NCBI GenBank assembly: GCA_024235655.1 | Contig: JACKLY010000001.1 | Coordinates: 834,077 to 898,076, forward strand | Direction of reading: 5' to 3' | Source: Zoogloeaceae bacterium | GTDB taxonomy: Bacteria; Pseudomonadota; Gammaproteobacteria; Burkholderiales; Rhodocyclaceae | DNA: 64,000 bases | Notes under the pieces: model-generated | Told to the model about the DNA's origin: nothing | The model's input: only the letters and a program-made list of their open reading frames with translations | The model's database searches: none | Translations under genes and position numbers: made by a program | Shown: positions 34,658-44,000 of the stretch, in pieces | How the letters are laid out: the number at the start of each line of letters is the position of its first letter | Position numbering within the stretch: position 1 is the stretch's first letter

Positions 34658-36811
34658 ATGGACGATACGAAAATCAATTGCGATAGCGTTGCAGAGTGTA
34701 GCGATCTTGAGTTGTTGAGGTATTGCCTAGCAAGTGGCCGTATCAATATTCGCCAATTATTAAGTTTGGGTGAGAAGCTCCATTTCGCGGGAAACAAAGA
34801 GGCGGCTCTTGCAGCTTTTGAATGCGCTGCGTCCGCGAACCCTGAGTATGTCGAAATATGGCACGCTGTTGCTACGTTGCGTTCAGAGCTGGGTCGGCCT
34901 AAAGCTGCACTTGAGGCTTGCAATAGTGCGCTTGCCTTGAATGCCGAGAACCCCGAAAGTCTATTTAATACGGGTGTTGTTCTGAAATCACTTGGATTGC
35001 TTGAGCCAGCACTCCATGCATACGAAAAAGCTCTTGTTTTTGAGCCAGAGCACCGAGGTGCCTTGCTTAACCGAAGTACTTGTCAAATGCAGCTTGGCTT
35101 GCTTGAAGCTGCTATTCGTTCTGGACGTGAGGCGGTAGATAGAGTACCTGATGATGCTGATCTTTGGTTCAATCTGGGAGATATTTACACAAGTGCCGAT
35201 AGGCACCGGAATGCTTGGGATTGTTATGAGCGAGCGAGGCTAATCGAACCACTTTTGATAAAAGCAGCGTTGGCGCAGGCTGTTTCGGAGGCTGCGCTGG
35301 GCCGATTAGAATCAGCAACAACGATGTTGTTCGATATTAAGGAAAAACACCCGGAAGAATTTTTGAATTTTAATAGCCCCTTGCGCACGGATGCCTTTGC
35401 GGCTTATCCCGAACTCGAATCAGGCCGTATTGCATTGATTGCAGCCTACGCCAGGTATCGAAACTGTGATCACGGTGTTCGGGATTCTTTTGAAGATTTG
35501 TTCTGCCGTGTGGTCGAGGGGGGGGGTTGTGTTCCACTGGAAAATCCTGATCTGCCCTTTCTTGGAATTGGTCTCCAAATTTCAGGTCACTACAGGTTGC
35601 GTGCGGCGACGCAAGTTGCGTCTCGCATTGCGCGCGATTTAGTAAAAAGGCCTTTGCAAAGGGGTGTGCATCAAGCTGGCTCACGACTCCGAGTGGGCTA
35701 TGTTAGCGGGGACTTTCGGCAACATCCGACATCATTTCTCTGTAGCCGGGTATTTGCATTGCATGACCGATCCCGTTTTGAGGTATTCGCTTATAGCACT
35801 GGACCAGCGGACAATAGCGAGTATCGACAGCAAGTAATGAAAAATGCAGATAGCTTTGTAGATGCTGGGCGCTATGACCACTATATGTTGGCTCAGCGAA
35901 TTGCCCGTGATCGGATCGATATCCTTGTCGATCTTCAAGGATACACGCTTTACGCTAAACCAGCTGTCTTTGCCCTACGGCCTGCTCCTGTACAGGTCAG
36001 CTATTTAGCCTATCTGGCAACATCGGGGGCTGAGTGGATTGATTATGCGTTACTTGATCGCCAAGTGATGACAGAGAGTGAGCGTCAATTTTGGTCAGAG
36101 AGCATTGCTTATTTGCCTGACACACTTTACCTGTGCGATGACATGTTGAAGTACAAAAAATCTTCTGATCCGGTTATTCGAAATTCATTTGGTTTGCCGC
36201 ATGAAGCATTTGTATATTGTTGCCTTAATGCTCCTTGGAAAATTGGGTCTGATGACTTTGAAAATTGGGGGCAAATTTTGCGCGCTGTGCCCACTTCGGT
36301 TCTGTGGCTTTTCGCAGATACACCAGACTGTATTCCGAATTTACGCGAAAGAGCTTGCAGGGTAGGTATTCAAGAAAGCCGGTTGTTTTTTGCTGAGAAA
36401 ATATCTCATTTTGAGCACCTCCGTAGATATGCAGCAGCGGATTTGTTTCTCGATACTCATGGTTGCAATGCCCACACCACTGCAATTGAGTCCCTTGCCT
36501 GTGGCGTGCCGGTTCTTTCTTGGCCAGGCGAAACCGTTGTTTCCCGGGTTGGTGCCAGCCTATTGTATGCGCATGGGTTAACGGAGTTGGTGGTTGATAG
36601 TGCTGTTGCCTATGTTGAACAGGCGATACGCATGGCTACTGACACTTCATTTCGGGAGCGAATTTTTTCCGTTACAGCAGATTGCACTACCTCGAAAGTG
36701 TTCTCCACGCAGCGGAGAGTGCGTGAAATTGAAAAAGCCTACGAAATGATGTGGATGCGACATCAGAAGGGGCTTGAACCGGAAGATTTTGATGTTTCTT
36801 TTGTCGAATAG
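34658..36811 (+). CDS. TPR-SPINDLY glycosyltransferase (family 41, O-GlcNAc-transferase-like)
   Basis: A 717-residue soluble protein. About six TPR units occupy residues 30-230 (AALAAFECAASANPEYVEIW, AALEACNSALALNAENPESL, ALHAYEKALVFEPEHRGALL). A GT41 catalytic region follows: RLRVGYVSGDFRQHPTSFL, RPAPVQVSYLAYLATSG, and the donor-site DTHGCNAHTTAIESLACGVP then VVSRVGASLL. Bacterial relatives glycosylate adhesins, flagellins or surface proteins in the cytoplasm. No Shine-Dalgarno precedes the ATG, and the intergenic space to the divergent GT4 gene is 11 bases. Nine Gs at 35518-35526 lie in the coding sequence. Substrates could be the neighbouring FecR/handle proteins; this is inference. Confidence 0.9.
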   Translation: MDDTKINCDSVAECSDLELLRYCLASGRINIRQLLSLGEKLHFAGNKEAALAAFECAASANPEYVEIWHAVATLRSELGRPKAALEACNSALALNAENPESLFNTGVVLKSLGLLEPALHAYEKALVFEPEHRGALLNRSTCQMQLGLLEAAIRSGREAVDRVPDDADLWFNLGDIYTSADRHRNAWDCYERARLIEPLLIKAALAQAVSEAALGRLESATTMLFDIKEKHPEEFLNFNSPLRTDAFAAYPELESGRIALIAAYARYRNCDHGVRDSFEDLFCRVVEGGGCVPLENPDLPFLGIGLQISGHYRLRAATQVASRIARDLVKRPLQRGVHQAGSRLRVGYVSGDFRQHPTSFLCSRVFALHDRSRFEVFAYSTGPADNSEYRQQVMKNADSFVDAGRYDHYMLAQRIARDRIDILVDLQGYTLYAKPAVFALRPAPVQVSYLAYLATSGAEWIDYALLDRQVMTESERQFWSESIAYLPDTLYLCDDMLKYKKSSDPVIRNSFGLPHEAFVYCCLNAPWKIGSDDFENWGQILRAVPTSVLWLFADTPDCIPNLRERACRVGIQESRLFFAEKISHFEHLRRYAAADLFLDTHGCNAHTTAIESLACGVPVLSWPGETVVSRVGASLLYAHGLTELVVDSAVAYVEQAIRMATDTSFRERIFSVTADCTTSKVFSTQRRVREIEKAYEMMWMRHQKGLEPEDFDVSFVE
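35518..35526 (+). repeat. Nine-G homopolymer inside the OGT-like gene
   Basis: Nine consecutive Gs encode Glu-Gly-Gly-Gly just before the catalytic region. One-base slippage would remove the whole GT41 domain, so the tract is a candidate phase-variation switch. Confidence 0.9.
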
Positions 36812-36814
36812 TTT

Positions 36815-37978
36815 TCAAATTTCTCTCGCCCCCCAGATCATCCGCCCGGCAACAAATTTTCTGGCTGGTGGGCAGAGATCGAGCGCCAGCAGACCGAGCC
36901 CGCGGGCAATCCGCAGCGGGGTAAAGTCGTTCGAGAAAACGCGGACGATGCCGTCGGTAAATGCGGCACTGCCTGTGCGGTCGATGCGGCGGTGCTGCGC
37001 GTAGGCTTGCAAGGTGTGCGCATCGCCAGGGTCTGCGGAGTCTCCTGAAAGCAGGGCGTTTGCCAGCTCCCACGCATCGCGAATGCCGAGGTTGAAGCCC
37101 TGACCGGATACCGGGTGCAGGGTTTGTGCGGCGTTGCCGATCCAGACCTCCCGCTCTGCACAGAGTTCCCGGCGCAGACGGAGTTTCAGGGGGAAATGGG
37201 CTCTCGGCGAGGTGTGGGTGAAGCGCAGGCGACTGCCGAACTGCTGTTGCAATGCACCCAGAAACGCCCTGTCATCCATGGCCATCAGTGCGTCGGCTTT
37301 TTCCGGTGGCACAGTGAATACCACCGAATAGTCTGCACCGAGGGGCAGCAGTGCCAGCGGGCCGTCTGCCGTAAAGCGTTCCCAGGCCCGTTGCTGGTGG
37401 GCTGGTTGCGGGCGTACCTCAGCCAGTACCGCGTGCTGATGGTAGTCAAAGGTACGGATGTCGGCGCTCTCGGTAGGAGCGCCTTCAGCATGCACGATCA
37501 GCTGCGTGCGAATCTGCATTTCGACGCCTTGCCTGAGCAGGGTGACAAGCGCGCCATTGCGTTCCATTCGTGTGGCAAGCACGGTGCTGGCGTCCAGAAT
37601 GAGGTTTTCATTCAGCCTGGCATCCAGTGCCGAGGCCAGGTCGCGGTAGCGCATGACATAGCCTAGCGCCTCGACGCACTGCTCCTCGCGCGTGATGACG
37701 GTTCGCCCGAATCCGCCGGCCTGGGAAATGTGAATGTCGTGGATGGCGGTGCCGGCATTCATATGCCAGGCATCCAGCGTTTCCAGCAGTTGCCGGGTGC
37801 CGTGTGACAGGGCGAGGGCGCGCGGATCTTTGGTATAGCTGCCGCGAGGGTTTTGATCAAGCAGCAGGATGCGTTGCGGTGAGCCACCTTGCATCAGGGC
37901 CAGTGCCAGCGTCATTCCCACCGGGCCGGCGCCGATGATCAGGATATCGGTTTCGATCACGGTCGCCGTTTCAGTCAC
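36815..37978 (-). CDS. ubiH: Ubiquinone biosynthesis hydroxylase, UbiH/VisC family
   Basis: A 387-residue FAD monooxygenase that hydroxylates the ubiquinone ring precursor. Seen: FAD dinucleotide motif DILIIGAGPVGMTLALAL, PRALALSHGTRQLLE, and WIGNAAQTLHPVSGQGFNLGIRDAWELANAL, the UbiH-type second FAD motif. Its start overlaps the 3' end of pepP by eight bases, the classical pepP-ubiH pairing. UbiF or another UbiH-family member with a different ring position remains possible, but the context favours UbiH. The 3' end is three bases from the convergent OGT-like stop; here the DNA returns to high G+C. Confidence 0.88.
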   Translation of the reverse strand: MTETATVIETDILIIGAGPVGMTLALALMQGGSPQRILLLDQNPRGSYTKDPRALALSHGTRQLLETLDAWHMNAGTAIHDIHISQAGGFGRTVITREEQCVEALGYVMRYRDLASALDARLNENLILDASTVLATRMERNGALVTLLRQGVEMQIRTQLIVHAEGAPTESADIRTFDYHQHAVLAEVRPQPAHQQRAWERFTADGPLALLPLGADYSVVFTVPPEKADALMAMDDRAFLGALQQQFGSRLRFTHTSPRAHFPLKLRLRRELCAEREVWIGNAAQTLHPVSGQGFNLGIRDAWELANALLSGDSADPGDAHTLQAYAQHRRIDRTGSAAFTDGIVRVFSNDFTPLRIARGLGLLALDLCPPARKFVAGRMIWGAREI

Positions 37979-39278
37979 GGCGCATTACCTCTTCGATGTC
38001 GGCAATCGTCTTCGGCGCATCGGTATAGACATCGCATCCATCTGCTGTCACCAGCACGTCATCCTCGATGCGGATGCCGATGCCGTGCAGCGCTTCAGGT
38101 ACGTCAGCTGCCGGCCGGATGTAGAGGCCGGGCTCGACGGTCAGTGTCATGCCCGGCGCCAGTTTGATCCATTCGCCGCCCGCGTTGTTTTCCTTGTATT
38201 CGCCCGCGTCATGTACGTCCAGTCCCAGCCAGTGGCCGGTGCGGTGCATGTAGAAGCGCTTGTAATCCCCATTTTCGATGATGCCATCCAGGGAGCCCTT
38301 GAGCAGGCCGAGGTCGATCATGCCCTGTGCCAGTATGCGTACGGCAGCGTCGTGATAGGCCATGAACGACACGCCGGGCCGAATGGCCGCGATGGCTGCC
38401 AACTGCGCCGCCAGCACCACTTCATAGGTGTCGCGCTGGGCCGGGGAAAAGCGGCCATTGACCGGGAAGGTTCGGGTGATGTCGGCGGCGTAGCCCTCCA
38501 GTTCGCAGCCGGCGTCAATCAGCACCAGGCCGTGTTCCGGCAGCAAGCGGTTGTTGTCGACGTAATGCAGCACGCAGGCATTGGCGCCGCCAGCGACAAT
38601 CGGTGTGTAGGCGTGGCCATTGGCACCGCGGCGGCGGAATTCATGCGTCAGTTCGGCTTCCAGCTCGTATTCCGCCATTTCCGGCCGGCAGTGACGCATG
38701 GCCCGAACATGGCCAGCCGAGCTGATGTTGGCTGCCCGGCGCATGGTGTCCTGCTCGCTTCTATCCTTGGTCAGGCGCATGTCGTCGAGCAGGGCGCGCA
38801 AATCATGGATTTCCCTCGGCGCACGCTTTCCGGCACGGCTCTGTGTGCGTACGGCATTCAGTGCGGCGGAGACTTTCTGATCCCATTCAGGGTCGTGTCC
38901 GATAGAGTGCCAGAGCGCGCTGCGGTCGGCCATCAGTTCCGGCAGTTTCTTGTCGAGCTCGGCAATCGGGTAGCACTGATCGAAACCAAAAGCCTCGCGT
39001 GCTGCCTCCGGGCCGTGGCGATAGCCTTCCCAGATTTCCCGCTCTTCATTTTTCTCGCGGCAGAACAGAATGCTTTGCGGCTGTTCGCCGCCGCACAGGA
39101 CGACCACCGCTTCCGGCTCGGGGAAGCCGGTCAGGTACCAGAAGTAGCTGTCGAAACGGTAAGGGTGGTGCGTGTCCCGGTTACGCACTCGCTCAGGGGC
39201 GGTGGCTACGATGGCAATGCCATTCCCCAGCTGTCCGAGCAGGTGCTGGCGGCGGGAGGTGTAGGGCTGATGTTTCAT
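37971..39278 (-). CDS. pepP: Xaa-Pro aminopeptidase
   Basis: A 435-residue M24B metallopeptidase releasing N-terminal residues before proline. The N-terminal domain (RRQHLLGQLGNGIAIV, SYFWYLTGFPEPEA) is followed by the pita-bread domain with all metal ligands: Asp in LIDAGCE, Asp in AADITRTFP, His in HRTGHWLGLDVHD, Glu in TVEPGLY and Glu in IRIEDDVLV. It overlaps ubiH at its 3' end, and its ATG overlaps murU's 3' end by four bases (39275-39278), so murU, pepP and ubiH form one transcript. Confidence 0.95.
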   Translation of the reverse strand: MKHQPYTSRRQHLLGQLGNGIAIVATAPERVRNRDTHHPYRFDSYFWYLTGFPEPEAVVVLCGGEQPQSILFCREKNEEREIWEGYRHGPEAAREAFGFDQCYPIAELDKKLPELMADRSALWHSIGHDPEWDQKVSAALNAVRTQSRAGKRAPREIHDLRALLDDMRLTKDRSEQDTMRRAANISSAGHVRAMRHCRPEMAEYELEAELTHEFRRRGANGHAYTPIVAGGANACVLHYVDNNRLLPEHGLVLIDAGCELEGYAADITRTFPVNGRFSPAQRDTYEVVLAAQLAAIAAIRPGVSFMAYHDAAVRILAQGMIDLGLLKGSLDGIIENGDYKRFYMHRTGHWLGLDVHDAGEYKENNAGGEWIKLAPGMTLTVEPGLYIRPAADVPEALHGIGIRIEDDVLVTADGCDVYTDAPKTIADIEEVMRRD

Positions 39279-39949
39279 GAGAGTTCCCGATCCAGTGCAG
39301 CAAGGCGTTCAGGGGTGCCGACATCGACCCAACGGCCGCTATGAAGCTCGCCGCTGACGATGCCGCGTGGAATGGCTGCATCGAGCAGTGGGCGCAGCTT
39401 CATGGCGGCGCCTGCAGGGACGTCGGAAAAAAATGCAGGCTGAAATATGCCGATGCCGCAGTAAGTGAGCGTGTTGTTTGCAGAATTCGCCCCTGCCAGA
39501 TGGAGCTTCCCATCGCTCAGACAGAAGTCTCCGCCAGCGTGATGCGCCGGGTTGTCCATCATCACCAGATGCGCCGGGCGATCGGCCAGTGCATTGGCGC
39601 GATGGAAATCCCAGTCGCACCAGATATCGCCATTGACGACAAGAAACGCGTCATTACCCAATAGCGGCAATGCCTTGGCAATGCCGCCCGCAGTTTCCAG
39701 TGCGCCGGTAGGTTCCGCCGACCAGTCAATGTGCACATCCCATAGCGCCCCGTTGCCGAGTGCTGCGATCAGTTTGTCGCCTAGGTGGGCGTGGTTGATG
39801 ACCAGTTGCCTGAACCCGGCGGCTGCCAGTCGTTCGATGTGCCAGACGATCAGCGGCTTGCCGCCAGCGATCAGCAGGGGCTTCGGGGTATGGTCGGTGA
39901 GCGGCCGCATGCGCTCGCCGCGGCCGGCGGCGAGGATCATGGCTTTCAT
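39275..39949 (-). CDS. murU: N-acetylmuramate-1-phosphate uridylyltransferase
   Basis: A 224-residue nucleotidyltransferase starting MKAMILAAGRGERMRPLTDHTPKPLL, the Gly-rich nucleotide site. VNGDIWCDWDF provides the metal-binding Asp, and GRWVDVGTPERLAALD ends the domain. It belongs to the peptidoglycan-recycling shortcut in which AmgK phosphorylates MurNAc and MurU makes UDP-MurNAc, bypassing de novo MurA/MurB. The adjacent amgK gene upstream supports this. The ATG 39949 is chosen because the upstream in-frame extension overlaps amgK and is not conserved. Confidence 0.9.
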   Translation of the reverse strand: MKAMILAAGRGERMRPLTDHTPKPLLIAGGKPLIVWHIERLAAAGFRQLVINHAHLGDKLIAALGNGALWDVHIDWSAEPTGALETAGGIAKALPLLGNDAFLVVNGDIWCDWDFHRANALADRPAHLVMMDNPAHHAGGDFCLSDGKLHLAGANSANNTLTYCGIGIFQPAFFSDVPAGAAMKLRPLLDAAIPRGIVSGELHSGRWVDVGTPERLAALDRELS

Positions 39950-39965
39950 GATGGGTGGGATGGCA

Positions 39966-40967
39966 TCAGAAGGTATAACCGGCGCGTGACTCGCGGTTCT
40001 CGAGTTCGTCGAGCAGGAGAAGCAAGGGTTTGAGGTCGATGTAACGTTCGGCTGTCCGGCGCAGATAGGCCATGACACGGGGCATGTCCGCGAGGTAGCC
40101 ATCCTTGCCGTCGCGATGATAGAGGCGGGCGAAGATGCCCAGTACCTTGAGCTGGCGCTGCACGCCCATCCACTCGTAATCGCGCCAGTAATCGGCGAAG
40201 TCCGCCGGTACAGGCAGTTGTTCCTTGCGTGCAAGTTCCCAGAAACGGATCACCCAATCCAGTTCCTGCTCCTCTTCCCAGCTGATGTAGGCATCACGGT
40301 AGAGTGACACGAGGTCGTAGGTGTAGGGGCCGAATACGGCATCCTGAAAGTCGAGAATGCCCGGGTTGGGTTCGCTGAGCATCAGGTTGCGAGAATGATA
40401 GTCGCGATGGACGAATACCCTGGGCTGGGCAAGATTGTTGGCCAAAATCTTTTCAAATGCATTGTTCAGAACAGATTGCTGGGCATCGCTCAGGGAAATG
40501 TCCAGGTGCCTGGCGACATACCATTCGGGGAATAGCTGCAACTCGCGCGCCAGCAGGTTTCGGTCGTATTCAGGCAGTAGGCCGGGGTGGTTGGCTTTCT
40601 GGATGGCAAGCAAGGCCGTTGCAGCTTCCCGGTAGAGGGCCGCGGCACTGTCCGGGTGTGATTTCAGCACGTCAAGGTAGGTTGTGTTGCCAAGATCGGA
40701 GAGCAGGAGAAAGCCCTGGTCGAGGTTTTGTGCGTAAATCACCGGGACATGGACCCCGGCTGCGTTCAGCAATTGGGCAATATCGAGATACGGCTGGCAA
40801 TTTTCGTGTTCCGGTGGCGCATCCATGATGATGCGCGTCGAGCCATCAGCCAGTGTGGCACGGAAGTAACGCCGAAAGCTGGCATCAGCCGAAGCTGGCG
40901 CCAGCGTGACTGGTTGGCCAGGAAATAGTTGCTTAATCCAGTCTTGCAATGCCTGAGTTCGGGGCAT
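39966..40967 (-). CDS. amgK: N-acetylmuramate/N-acetylglucosamine anomeric kinase
   Basis: A 333-residue APH-type kinase. ASADASFRRYFRA is the nucleotide-loop region, VFVHRDYHSRNLML is the catalytic HxD(xxxxN) loop and LDFQDAVFGPYTYDLVSLYRDAY the metal-binding DxD-like segment. It phosphorylates the anomeric carbon of MurNAc (and GlcNAc) released by peptidoglycan turnover. ATG 40967 has AAGGAG six bases upstream; the long in-frame extension beyond it runs antisense into lptD. murU follows after 16 bases. The gene is divergent from lptD, so wall recycling and LPS assembly share an intergenic region. Confidence 0.92.
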   Translation of the reverse strand: MPRTQALQDWIKQLFPGQPVTLAPASADASFRRYFRATLADGSTRIIMDAPPEHENCQPYLDIAQLLNAAGVHVPVIYAQNLDQGFLLLSDLGNTTYLDVLKSHPDSAAALYREAATALLAIQKANHPGLLPEYDRNLLARELQLFPEWYVARHLDISLSDAQQSVLNNAFEKILANNLAQPRVFVHRDYHSRNLMLSEPNPGILDFQDAVFGPYTYDLVSLYRDAYISWEEEQELDWVIRFWELARKEQLPVPADFADYWRDYEWMGVQRQLKVLGIFARLYHRDGKDGYLADMPRVMAYLRRTAERYIDLKPLLLLLDELENRESRAGYTF

Positions 40968-41061
40968 CCCGGGCTCCTTGATGCTAAAATGCAGCGATTT
41001 TAACACCCGGCCTGAGTACGCTTTCGAGAGCGTGCCAGTAAACGAGGCACTCTCCATTTTT

Positions 41062-44000
41062 ATGTCCTGCTCGTGCAACAAACCGCTGGCGTTGTTCGTC
41101 TGTTGCAGTCTTGCTGGCTTTGCTGCCGGAGACGCCGCCGCACAAGGCGTGCCGCCATTGCGTGTGGATCCGGTCTTGCTGGGATTGCCGCCAGCAGAAA
41201 AGAAACCACCGAGCAAACCGGCAGAGCCGGTCGTTAAAGGCGGTGCTACCGAAGTCAAGCCGGTCGATCAGGCATCGGTTGAGTCCAAGCCGCTTGCAAT
41301 AGATGAAGCGCCTGCCGCAAACAAGACGGCAGAGCGTGATGAGGCTAAACCCGAACCGTTACAAAAGCCACCGCCGAGCAAGGCTGCGGCATCGGACAAG
41401 ATTCCTGCACGTGCGGCAGCACCGGCAGCCGTCGCTTCACCGGTAGTGGCTTCACCGGTGCCGGCGCCAGTACCAAGCCAATCCACGACCCCGGTTGCCG
41501 CCGTGCCGGTGCCGCGCCCTCGTGAGCAGGAACAGGCTGCAGCTCAGCCGCAGCCGCAGCCGCAGCCGAGAGCGGCAGCACCAACGCCGGTTTCCAGCGG
41601 TGCCGGCAGCAAAATATCTTCCATGGCGCCTCTACGGGTTCATCCCGGCTTGCTTGGGCAACCTGTTCTTGCTGCATCGCCAGGCGGTGCCCCAAATCAG
41701 TCGGCTTCCGCGCAGGCCGGGCCTGCGCGCTATGCATCGGCACCGACTGTGGCCGGGCTTGATCAGGCGCGTGATGCTGCATGGCGCGCGGGTCAGCCGC
41801 CGGTACTCAATTTTTCCAGTGATGTGATTGCCCTGCCGGATCAGGGGGCGGGCGCCCCCGGCTTGAAGCTGGCCAAAAAGCTGCAGCCGATTGAAGCCGG
41901 CGGTGCACCATTACCGATGTTCCTGACTGCCGACGACCTGGCCGGTGTGACTGACCATGAAGCAGTGGCTTCTGGCAATGCCGAGGCGCGCAAGGCGGGT
42001 GCGGTGGTCAATGCCGACCAGATGACCTACTGGCCGGTTGATGACGAACTGGAAGCGATCGGCAACGTTCGCCTGGCGCAAGGGGATGATCTGGTCTCAG
42101 GGCCGCGCATGCGCATGAAAATGGCAGAGCAGACCGGTGTTTTCGATGAGCCGAATTTTTTCCTCAAGCGTGAAGCCAAATGGGCGGCCAAAGAGCGCGA
42201 ACGGCAGGAAAGGGGAGCCAAGGGCAGCACGATAGTCGCGGGGTCAACAAATGCTGTCTTGCCCAACGATACCGGCATCAGCCGACCGGTGCCCGGATCC
42301 TTGATGAATGTCCTTGGCATCTCGTCGGAGGCGCCAGAACCCTTGCCGATGACCGAGGCGCATGGCAGTGCCGAGCGGATCGACTTCGAAGGCGAAAACA
42401 AGTTGCGCATCATCAACGGCAACTATACGACCTGCAAGCCGAGTGATCCTGGCTGGTATGTTCGTGCCGACGAGCTGGCGCTTGATTATGACCGAGAGGT
42501 TGGTGAGGGCAAGAACGGTACGGTCTATTTCCAGAATACGCCGATCTTCTGGTCGCCCTGGATGTCGTTCTCGTTGAACAACGCACGGAAATCCGGCTTC
42601 CTGGCGCCAACAGCTGGAACCAGCAGTATCAACGGCATCTCGGTGATGACGCCGTATTACTGGAATATTGCGCCGAACATGGATGCCACAATATCGCCAC
42701 GTATCTTTGCCAAGCGTGGCGAGCAATTGGCGACGGAGTTCCGTTATCTCGATCACCATTTCCGTAGTGATGTGCGTAGCGAGTTCATGCTTAATGATCG
42801 GCTGAGCGACGAGAAAAACCGATATGCCTATTCCGTTCGGCATCAGCAAAACCTGGGGCGCGGGCTGACGGGAGCCCTGAATCTTTCCGGTGTCTCTGAT
42901 GACCAGTACTTTACCGATCTGGGCAGCCGCTCTGTGGTCACATCTCAGCGGCAGTTGTTGCGGCAGGGCGTGTTGTCCTATGGCGGTGAATGGTGGGGTG
43001 CCACTGTCATCGGCCAGTCGTACCAGACGCTGAACCCTGATTCGGACTCCAGCCAGCGCATTGAGAGACCCTATTCACTGGCGCCGCAGATCAATGTCAA
43101 TGCACGCCGCCCGGATTTCTATCAGACCGATCTGGCTTTTGTCGGCCAGTATTCTTCGTTTACGCACGCCAAATGGGATCAGGGGCGGCGTACGGTGGCG
43201 TACCCGCAGATTTCTGTGCCTATTGTGCAGCCTGGCTGGTACGCAACGCCCAAGATTGGCGTCAGCGTGACGGACTATTCCCTGGATCGCAGAACGACGA
43301 CGGGGCCGGAATCCATTTCACGAACCTTGCCCATTTTCAGTGTTGATTCCGGCATGACTTTCGAGCGGCCAACCACCTGGTTTGGTGCCGCAGCAACACA
43401 AACGCTGGAGCCACGGCTTTATTACCTGAATGTTCCGTACAAGGATCAGAGTGATATTCCAGTCTTCGATTCGGCATTGGCCGATTTCAATTTTGCGCAG
43501 ATCTTCAGTGAGAACCAGTTCTCCGGTTACGACCGGGTCAGCGATGCGAATCAGCTGACGGCTGCACTGACGACGCGGCTGATTGACCCCAGTAGTGGTG
43601 CCGAGGCTTTCCGGGCGATGTTTGGTCAACGTTATTATTTCAAGCGCCAGCAGGTTACGCTGAACGGGGTGACAACGACAGCCGGCGCTGATGACAAGTG
43701 GAGCAAGTCGGACTTCCTCGCCGCATTCAGCGGGCGCGTTCTTCCCAAAACCTATCTTGATGCCGCGCTGCAATACAGCCCGCATAACAGCCGCATGGAT
43801 CGCTCGTCGATTGGTGCGCGCTATCAACCGGAACTGGGCAAGGTGCTGAATGCTTCCTACCGCTTTGCCAGCAAGGAGGTCTCCAGCGGCGCCTTGAAAA
43901 ACGTCGATGTCGCCGGGCAGTGGCCGATCTGGGGCGGATGGTCCGCAGTCGGCCGTTACAACTACTCGATCCTTGACCATAAGCCTGTCGAAACCGTGGC

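Noticed and set aside
31320..36811. Genomic island with integrase or attachment repeats
   Set aside because: The composition differs, but no integrase, tRNA, direct repeat or insertion sequence was found at either edge; recombination within genes explains it better.
40985..41002. TAAAAT...ATTTTA dyad between amgK and lptD as a divergent promoter pair
   Set aside because: The -10-like hexamers are good in both directions but no -35 at proper distance was found for either, so no promoter is called.
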